Source: Chloroflexota bacterium (GTDB lineage Bacteria > Chloroflexota > Anaerolineae > Promineifilales > Promineifilaceae). Taken from it: a stretch of 7,759 bases of DNA. The notes below the pieces were generated by a model. It did no database searches and had not been told where the DNA came from. It saw only the letters and a list, made by a program, of their open reading frames with translations. The stretch spans positions 1-7,759 of the forward strand of contig QQUD01000567.1 of the NCBI GenBank assembly GCA_008501785.1, read 5' to 3'. Within the stretch, counting starts at the first letter, position 1, and the number at the start of each line of letters is the position of its first letter. The translations under genes were made by a program, and so were the position numbers. Of this stretch, positions 1 through 4,511 are shown piece after piece.

Positions 1-107
1 ATCATCCTGCCCATCTCGAAACGCCCAAAAAAGAAGAAGACGAAGACGGCAACGAAATTGAGATGGACCCCATTAATATAAACACATTAAAAGAGTTACG
101 AAAGTAA
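1..107 (+). CDS. C-terminal end of an unidentified protein (5' truncated by window edge)
   Basis: A reading frame open from the left edge (codons in phase with position 3) ends at TAA 105-107 and gives 34 residues: a charged tail rich in Glu, Asp and Lys, with a run KKEEDEDG, then a short hydrophilic end LKELRK. The stop lies only 11 nt before the ATG of the dipeptidase gene. The two are therefore probably one transcription unit, with translation perhaps coupled, because that ATG has no clear Shine-Dalgarno site. No domain can be recognised in so short a tail. It is called on the open frame, its plausible composition and its tight spacing to the next gene. Confidence 0.55.
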   Translation, partial: HPAHLETPKKEEDEDGNEIEMDPININTLKELRK

Positions 108-118
108 ACCCAAAGCTT

Positions 119-1183
119 ATGAAATTCTATATCGATGCACACCTCGATTTGGCATACAATGCCCTTAATTTTCAGCGCGATTTATTGCTGCCAGTTTCCG
201 ACATTCGTCGCAAGGAAGGCAAAAGTCCACCGGCAGGCATTGCAACTGTTTCAATTGCCGATTTAAAAACTTCGGATGTGGGTTTGATTTTTGGTACATT
301 GTTTGTTTCTCCGAAGAACGATTCTTCAATAACGTTTGATGGACCAATGAGTTATCGAAATGCTGAAGAAGCTCACCGCAACGCAATGGCCCAACTTGAT
401 TATTATCATCGGCTGGCAGACAACGATCCGGCGATTCGTTTGGTAAAAGATGCTCACAGCTTGAACGAAGTTGTTCAAAGTTGGGAAGAAGAGGAAGAAC
501 GACTGCTGGGGATTGTTGCGCTTATGGAAGGAGCCGACCCGGTACGTACACCTGAAGAATTAGAGATGTGGTACGAACGCGGCTTGCGTGTCATTGGGCC
601 AGCTTGGGATGATACACGCTACGCCTCAGGTGCTTGGCGCGGCAGCCGGTTTGGAATCACGAAAGATGGACATCATTTATTAGAAGTGATGGCAGAATTG
701 GGTTTTATTCTTGATATTACTCATTTAAGTGAAATGGCTTCTTTTGAGGTACTGGAACGATACGAAGGTATGGTGGTTGCCACCCATAGCAATGCTCGAC
801 AACTTGTTCCTGGTGAACGGCAGTTAAGCGATGACCAAATTCGTTTGCTTGGTGAGCGAGGCGGTATGATAGGTATTGTGCTTTTTAATGCTTTTTTGGA
901 AGCCAATTATTACAAAGGCGCACCTAAAGAGCGGGTTACTTTAGCACATGTGGTTGCTCATATCGATCATATTTGCCAGATTTTAGGTGATGCCAACCAT
1001 GTGGGAATCGGCTCTGATTTTGATGGTGGGATTGGTGCAGCCGATATTCCATTCGAACTAGATTCAGTTAATGATCTGGTTAAAATTGCGGATGCGCTGA
1101 AAGTGCATGGGTATCAGGAATCTGATATTGAGAAAATCATGGGAGCGAATTGGTTGCGACGTTTGCAGAAAGCGTTTAGCTAG
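119..1183 (+). CDS. Membrane-dipeptidase family (peptidase M19) metallo-dipeptidase
   Basis: This 354-aa protein matches the renal/membrane dipeptidase family (M19), binuclear zinc TIM-barrel enzymes that cleave dipeptides. Metal ligands can be followed along the sequence: HxD at H8/D10 (DAHLDL), E137 (LMEGAD), H202 (DITHLS) and H223 (ATHSN). The GSDFDG block at 298-303 supplies the conserved catalytic Asp (D300). Length fits bacterial members. There is no signal peptide or membrane segment, so it should act in the cytoplasm, unlike the GPI-anchored animal enzymes. The segment where animal enzymes carry a substrate-contact His reads IGPAWDDTRYASG here, a pattern I associate with a bacterial subgroup, so substrate range may differ. 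The ATG at 119 has no good ribosome site. It follows the upstream stop by 11 nt, which suggests coupling. The family assignment is firm; the actual substrate is not known. A peptide transporter operon lies nearby on the other strand. Confidence 0.9.
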   Translation: MKFYIDAHLDLAYNALNFQRDLLLPVSDIRRKEGKSPPAGIATVSIADLKTSDVGLIFGTLFVSPKNDSSITFDGPMSYRNAEEAHRNAMAQLDYYHRLADNDPAIRLVKDAHSLNEVVQSWEEEEERLLGIVALMEGADPVRTPEELEMWYERGLRVIGPAWDDTRYASGAWRGSRFGITKDGHHLLEVMAELGFILDITHLSEMASFEVLERYEGMVVATHSNARQLVPGERQLSDDQIRLLGERGGMIGIVLFNAFLEANYYKGAPKERVTLAHVVAHIDHICQILGDANHVGIGSDFDGGIGAADIPFELDSVNDLVKIADALKVHGYQESDIEKIMGANWLRRLQKAFS

Positions 1184-1235
1184 GATTTGGTGAGAGTTGG
1201 GAGCAAGCGTCCCGTCAGCAACTTACATATCACAT

Positions 1236-1274
1236 AAAGTAAAAAACCTGCCAATTAGGCAGGTTTTTTACTTT
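1236..1274. terminator. Bidirectional intrinsic terminator downstream of the dipeptidase gene
   Basis: A perfect 17-bp inverted repeat (1236-1252 with 1258-1274) has a 5-nt loop AATTA. The GC-rich inner part ACCTGCC/GGCAGGT is followed by six T on the plus strand (1264-1269) and, by symmetry, six T on the minus strand. It lies 52 nt after the dipeptidase stop and serves that gene. On the minus strand it can act as a second terminator behind the ABC operon and the candidate small RNA. Confidence 0.9.
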
Positions 1275-1283
1275 ACGTAGCAC

Positions 1284-1317
1284 AAAACAAAAGGCGAGGA
1301 AACCCCTTACCTCGCCT
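1284..1317 (-). terminator. Minus-strand intrinsic terminator (ABC operon 3' end and candidate sRNA)
   Basis: An inverted repeat AGGCGAGG/CCTCGCCT (1310-1317 with 1292-1299 on the plus numbering) has a 10-nt loop and is followed on the minus strand by TTTTGTTTT (1292-1284). It lies about 130 nt beyond the stop codon of the 1444-1989 gene. It would end both the mRNA of the minus-strand operon and the short transcript proposed to start near 1374. Confidence 0.75.
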
Positions 1318-1374
1318 CATTTCTCTCTTCAAAGCGATATGTTTTATCATTGCGCCTTGGAGAGGAGGAAGTTC
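1284..1374 (-). ncRNA. Candidate small RNA, about 90 nt, in the 3' UTR of the ABC operon
   Basis: No protein gene explains this stretch, yet it has the parts of a short RNA gene on the minus strand. There is a near-consensus promoter (1381-1409), a predicted start at about 1374, an internal hairpin and a terminator. The hairpin pairs 1353-1364 with 1325-1336: 12 positions, one C-A mismatch, one G-U, loop of 16 nt. The 5' segment reads CUUCCUCCUCUCC and carries CCUCCU, the complement of a Shine-Dalgarno site, partly unpaired, as seen in several known trans-acting sRNAs. A 25-codon frame (ATG at 1351-1349) with only a weak AAGG ahead runs through the terminator hairpin, so a peptide gene is a less likely alternative. 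The call rests on sequence pattern only. Confidence 0.5.
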
Positions 1375-1380
1375 GATTTC

Positions 1381-1409
1381 ATTGTAACAGAATGTTATTG
1401 TGGTGTCAA
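1381..1409 (-). promoter_or_regulatory. Near-consensus sigma70-type promoter on the minus strand
   Basis: Read on the minus strand there is TTGACA (1409-1404), exactly 17 nt, then TACAAT (1386-1381). This is 11 of 12 consensus bases with ideal spacing. A second TTGACA lies 11 bp further upstream (1420-1415). It points away from the dipeptidase gene's coding direction and into the candidate small RNA, not into any protein gene. Confidence 0.6.
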
Positions 1410-1441
1410 TAGGGTGTCAAAAAAGTGACAAAATGGTGTAA
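1403..1441. repeat. Helically phased GTGTCA-like direct repeats
   Basis: GTGTCA at 1403, GTGTCA at 1414, GTGACA at 1425 and GTGTAA at 1436 follow one another at exactly 11-bp steps. A weaker ATGTTA at 1392 fits the same phase. Two of the units also form an inverted pair TGTCA-N6-TGACA (1415-1430). Direct repeats at 11-bp spacing are the layout used by OmpR/PhoB-type response regulators (the E. coli Pho box uses CTGTCA-like units). The array covers the -35 box and upstream region of the minus-strand promoter, where a regulator would bind. Which regulator, if any, is unknown. Confidence 0.45.
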
Positions 1442-1443
1442 TA

Positions 1444-1989
1444 TCAGGACGGCACGTTGTAACCAAGCTCTGCTAGGGTATTCATCAAAGGTGTAGGATT
1501 TGCCATTCTCATGGCACCAAACCACCATTCACCTTGTCCGCCACGGAAAAAATAGTCGTGGCCTGCATGACGGCCGTTTACCGGCACAAGCAGCTGGGTC
1601 GGTTCACCCGTTCTAAATGGTGCATGGAACCTAACCGGCTGATCATAAAAAAGTTCAACCATCACGCCTTTATCTTCATAATAAGAGAGCGACTCGTCTC
1701 CAAAACCAACGTTAATCAAATTTGTGTTATTAAAATCCTTCAACGACAGATGAACCGCTTCTGCGAGTTGATTATAATTGTCATGCCCAGGCTGAATAAC
1801 TGTTTGTTCACCATCTTCCCACACGACAATTCGATTGGGATGTGCATCAACGGCTTTCGAAGTGAACCAGAGCAAATCTTGAGAATTAAATGCCATTAAT
1901 GCATAAATTAGTGAGCCTGTAATCAGTACAAACCAAAGCAAAGGCTCCACCAGACGAATTTGCCTGGGATGCTTCATTTCAATCATCAT
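1444..1989 (-). CDS. Membrane-anchored protein of unknown function, last gene of the permease operon
   Basis: This 181-aa protein does not match a family I recognise. It has a short charged N-terminus, one hydrophobic segment at about residues 15-34 (PLLWFVLITGSLIYALMAF) and then a polar domain of about 145 residues. That suggests a signal anchor with the domain outside the membrane. The domain has mixed beta-like stretches (NRIVVWEDGE, VMVELFYD, QLLVPVNG) and an aromatic patch near the end (EWWFGAM). It contains no cysteine. Two ATG codons stand in tandem; the first is placed well behind AAGGA (minus strand, 6-7 nt spacer). It follows the DppC-like gene by 94 nt on the same strand and precedes the operon terminator, so co-transcription is likely. 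It may be an accessory to the transporter, but nothing in the sequence proves that. Confidence 0.75.
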   Translation of the reverse strand: MMIEMKHPRQIRLVEPLLWFVLITGSLIYALMAFNSQDLLWFTSKAVDAHPNRIVVWEDGEQTVIQPGHDNYNQLAEAVHLSLKDFNNTNLINVGFGDESLSYYEDKGVMVELFYDQPVRFHAPFRTGEPTQLLVPVNGRHAGHDYFFRGGQGEWWFGAMRMANPTPLMNTLAELGYNVPS

Positions 1990-2025
1990 TAAAAGTCCTT
2001 TTAGTTGTTTTGGGGTTGAGCAATT

Positions 2026-2054
2026 CCTCCCGGAGGTGCGCCATCTCCGGGAGG
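2026..2054 (-). other. Intercistronic hairpin between the DppC-like gene and the small membrane-protein gene
   Basis: A perfect 10-bp GC-rich inverted repeat, CCTCCCGGAG/CTCCGGGAGG (2026-2035 with 2045-2054), has a 9-nt loop. It begins 29 nt after the stop of the permease gene. On the minus strand it is followed by AATTGCTC rather than a T-run, so it is a poor intrinsic terminator. It more likely protects or partly attenuates the upstream mRNA, which would lower expression of the third gene. Confidence 0.6.
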
Positions 2055-2083
2055 GTAGAGTTGTTTACGAACGATCTTTTAGA

Positions 2084-3061
2084 TCATAATTTTAAGCGTG
2101 GGTCAAGCGCATCGCGCAAGCCATCACCAAGATAATTAAACGCCAACACTGTCAGGAAAATGAGCAATCCTGGATACAACGCTTTCCACGGGGCCGTGAA
2201 CATGTCTTTCTGCACATCCTGTAACATGTTGCCCCACGTCGCTACTGGCTGCTGAATCCCAAACCCCAAGAAGCTCAGGCCCGATTCAATCAAAATCACC
2301 GAGCCTAGTCCCAACGTTGCGTTTACAATAATCGGTGGCAGTGCATTTGGCATCATGTGCCGCATAATAATCTGCAAGTCCGACATCCCCAATGCCTTGG
2401 ACGCTTCGGCAAATTCTTGATTGCGCAAACTAAGTACCATCCCCCGCGCCTGTCGGCACGATCCTGTCCAGCTCAACATCGTCAGGATGATAATAATCAC
2501 AAACGCCTGACTCCATTCCACCGGCAAAAACGGAATCCGCAGGTCTCGCAAAATCGAAGACAGTACCAGCAACAGTGGCAGCGAGGGTAAGATGAGTACA
2601 AACTCCACAAACCGCTGGATCACACTGTCTATCCACTTGCCGTAAAAGCCAGAAACAGCCCCAATAAACATGCCTACTAACTCAGATACCAGTGTCACGC
2701 TGAAAGCAATCGTCAAGGAAAGCCGGCCTGCAACCATCAGCCGGTAGAGCACATCTCGTCCTAGCTCATCTGTTCCCAGCCAATGCTCTGCGGTCGGAGA
2801 GGCATTGCGGTTGTTCAAATCTTGGGTGTCTCGGGAATAGAATACCTCTTCGCCCTTGGAGACATTGAAGTAAGTCTGTTGTTCCATAATAATGGGGGCA
2901 ATGACCACAGTCAGGATCATCACGACCATAATTATCAGACTCGCAGTTGCCAGTCGATGACGAATCAATCGTTTCCAATAGGTCATTAAAATATGTTCTG
3001 GCTTCTCGGTTAACAATGCCTCTGCTTGCAGAGCCGCGACATCTATCTTTGCTACAGTCAT
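2084..3061 (-). CDS. ABC transporter permease, DppC/OppC family (peptide/nickel type)
   Basis: This 325-aa inner-membrane protein is one half of the channel of a dipeptide/oligopeptide-type importer. The first 35 residues are cytoplasmic and lead into a first membrane helix at about 36-58, with the OppC N-terminal pattern (YWKRLIRHRLATASLII). The family block HWLGTDELGRDVLYRL lies at 93-108. The EAA loop that docks on the ATPase is at about 218-240 (AEASKALGMSDLQIIMRHMMPN). Further helices lie near 113-138, 150-172, 186-200, 243-268 and 295-312, and the protein ends with the typical LRDALDPRLKL. A strong GAGGAG ribosome site stands 7 nt before the ATG. It follows the DppB-like gene by 89 nt and surely works with it as a heterodimer. 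The substrate cannot be read from the permease; peptides are usual, but nickel or glycosides are possible. Confidence 0.93.
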   Translation of the reverse strand: MTVAKIDVAALQAEALLTEKPEHILMTYWKRLIRHRLATASLIIMVVMILTVVIAPIIMEQQTYFNVSKGEEVFYSRDTQDLNNRNASPTAEHWLGTDELGRDVLYRLMVAGRLSLTIAFSVTLVSELVGMFIGAVSGFYGKWIDSVIQRFVEFVLILPSLPLLLVLSSILRDLRIPFLPVEWSQAFVIIIILTMLSWTGSCRQARGMVLSLRNQEFAEASKALGMSDLQIIMRHMMPNALPPIIVNATLGLGSVILIESGLSFLGFGIQQPVATWGNMLQDVQKDMFTAPWKALYPGLLIFLTVLAFNYLGDGLRDALDPRLKL

Positions 3062-3150
3062 AAACTATCTCCTCATGTTGGACAAAACGCTGTTTTGCCC
3101 AGGTGCAATTCATCGGGTCATAACAGCGTCTTGACCTATGGATGTTGGAT

Positions 3151-4338
3151 TTACTCAAAGCGAATGCGTGGGTCTACCAGCGTGTAGAGAATGTCTCCTA
3201 CTAGCGTGGCTACCACTACTAGAATCGCGGTGATAAACAGGATGGCCATCACAATCGGCCAATCATCACGATTCAGCGCTTCCACAAACAACCGACCAAT
3301 CCCTGGATAGTTAAAGATTGTCTCGGTTAGCGTTGCGCCACCAAAAATACCAGGAATCTGAAAAACGACCACTGTAATCAAGGGAATCATCGCGTTGCGA
3401 GCAGCGTGTTTCACAATAACAGCATACTCACGCAGCCCCTTGGCTCGTGCAGTACGCACATAGTCTTGACGCAGCACTTCGAGCATTGATGAGCGCATAA
3501 ACCGGCCCCAGCCCGCTAAATAGAGCAGAGTAAGTACCGATACTGGCAAGAACAGGTGAATGACGCGGTCGGCAAAGGTCTTGGGGGTGATGTTGAGCAC
3601 ATCTTGAACGCTGCCCGTAATGACGCGGGTCGTGAACACATCTCCCGTTGGAAAGAAGGGCAGCCCCCACTCCTTGAACTTGAGTCCAAACAGAATGATC
3701 ATGAGCAGGCCAAACCAGAAGACAGGCATCGCCAGACCAAAGAAGCTGAATGTGGTGACAATGTAATCCAACTTGGAGTATTGGCGAACGGCGGAGATGA
3801 TGCCGATGGGGATGGCAATAATCAGAGAAATCACGGTGACGCTGCTCATCAGAATCACGGTGTTGGTCACGCGACTGCCGATGACAGAGGTAACGCTTTG
3901 TCCTCTCGCCAGGGACCAGGATTCACCCCAATCCCAGCGTATCACCCCGCGATTGCAAGGGACGATTTGCATATCAGCTGCATTCTCATTTGTGCCGCCT
4001 GCATCTTGACAGGTCGGGGATTGAAAATCGCTCCAGGTGCCGGTTTCGAACATTTTATCAGCGGGGCCAGGGTTGCCGACCATATTACCAACTTCATCTA
4101 GCCAATCTTCGCCAAACATCCAGGTGAGGTATGCAAGATAGGTTGGTTTATTCAATCCCAGCGTGGCCTCGATACGTGCAATATCTTGTTCGCTGAGTCG
4201 GTCTTTGGCATCGGCGGCTAGATTCAATCCGGAAAGTGGTCCCCCTGGTACTGCGTTGAGTAGCAGGTAGATGGCAATGGTTGCCAAGATCACGACCAGG
4301 ATCATCTGGAAGCCTCGTCTGATTAAATAATTTGTCAT
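3151..4338 (-). CDS. ABC transporter permease, DppB/OppB family, with an enlarged external loop
   Basis: This 395-aa protein is the partner permease of the DppC-like protein. It starts with the classic OppB N-terminus (YLIRRGFQMILVVILATIAIYLLLNAVPGGPL, helix about 11-31). The WDWGESW block is at 135-141, helices lie near 157-183, 192-220, 261-281, 315-335 and 362-387, and the EAA loop is at about 293-320 (YVRTARAKGLREYAVIVKHAARNAMIPL). The end LVDPRIRFE is typical. E. coli OppB has 306 residues. Most of the extra length here is an insert of about 60 residues (roughly 76-134) in the first external loop. This insert is rich in Gly, Asn and Asp and carries the pair C110 and C128, which could form a disulfide. 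A smaller insert lies near 231-260. An AAGGAG ribosome site precedes the ATG. It is the first gene of the operon and is divergent from the STAND gene. Confidence 0.93.
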   Translation of the reverse strand: MTNYLIRRGFQMILVVILATIAIYLLLNAVPGGPLSGLNLAADAKDRLSEQDIARIEATLGLNKPTYLAYLTWMFGEDWLDEVGNMVGNPGPADKMFETGTWSDFQSPTCQDAGGTNENAADMQIVPCNRGVIRWDWGESWSLARGQSVTSVIGSRVTNTVILMSSVTVISLIIAIPIGIISAVRQYSKLDYIVTTFSFFGLAMPVFWFGLLMIILFGLKFKEWGLPFFPTGDVFTTRVITGSVQDVLNITPKTFADRVIHLFLPVSVLTLLYLAGWGRFMRSSMLEVLRQDYVRTARAKGLREYAVIVKHAARNAMIPLITVVVFQIPGIFGGATLTETIFNYPGIGRLFVEALNRDDWPIVMAILFITAILVVVATLVGDILYTLVDPRIRFE

Positions 4339-4430
4339 ATTTCCTTCTCCTTGAGAATTTGGAATGGATGGTCAGTGATTTTATTTTTATTCAACTTTAG
4401 CTTAACGTGAGGTGAGTAAGATTTCTGCCG

Positions 4431-4497
4431 TTGATTTGTATCAAAACTGTATCAATTGATTATTTGGTTGATGTTGCAGGATTTTTATGGGTTTGAT
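4431..4497. promoter_or_regulatory. Cluster of TTGAT/ATCAA half-sites in the divergent promoter region
   Basis: Six copies of TTGAT or its complement lie within 67 bp: 4431-4435 (+), 4440-4444 (-), 4451-4455 (-), 4456-4460 (+), 4468-4472 (+) and 4493-4497 (+). They form an inverted pair with a 4-nt gap (4431-4444) and the perfect palindrome ATCAATTGAT (4451-4460). GTATCAA recurs at 11-bp spacing (4438 and 4449). The cluster lies between the oppositely directed permease operon and STAND gene, so it is a natural operator for the HTH protein encoded next door. I could not pick out a convincing -35/-10 pair for either gene in 4339-4511. Confidence 0.5.
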
Positions 4498-4511
4498 AAG
4501 GTAGCAATGCA

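Noticed and set aside
1274..1351. 25-codon minus-strand frame inside the candidate sRNA
   Set aside because: It has only a weak AAGG before its ATG and runs through the terminator hairpin, so it is kept only as an alternative reading of the sRNA locus.
3556..4101. Plus-strand open frame of 181 codons opposite the DppB-like gene
   Set aside because: It lies fully antisense to a clear permease gene, and its product is rich in His, Asp, Asn and Gly as expected from reading hydrophobic codons backwards. No ribosome site or domain supports it.
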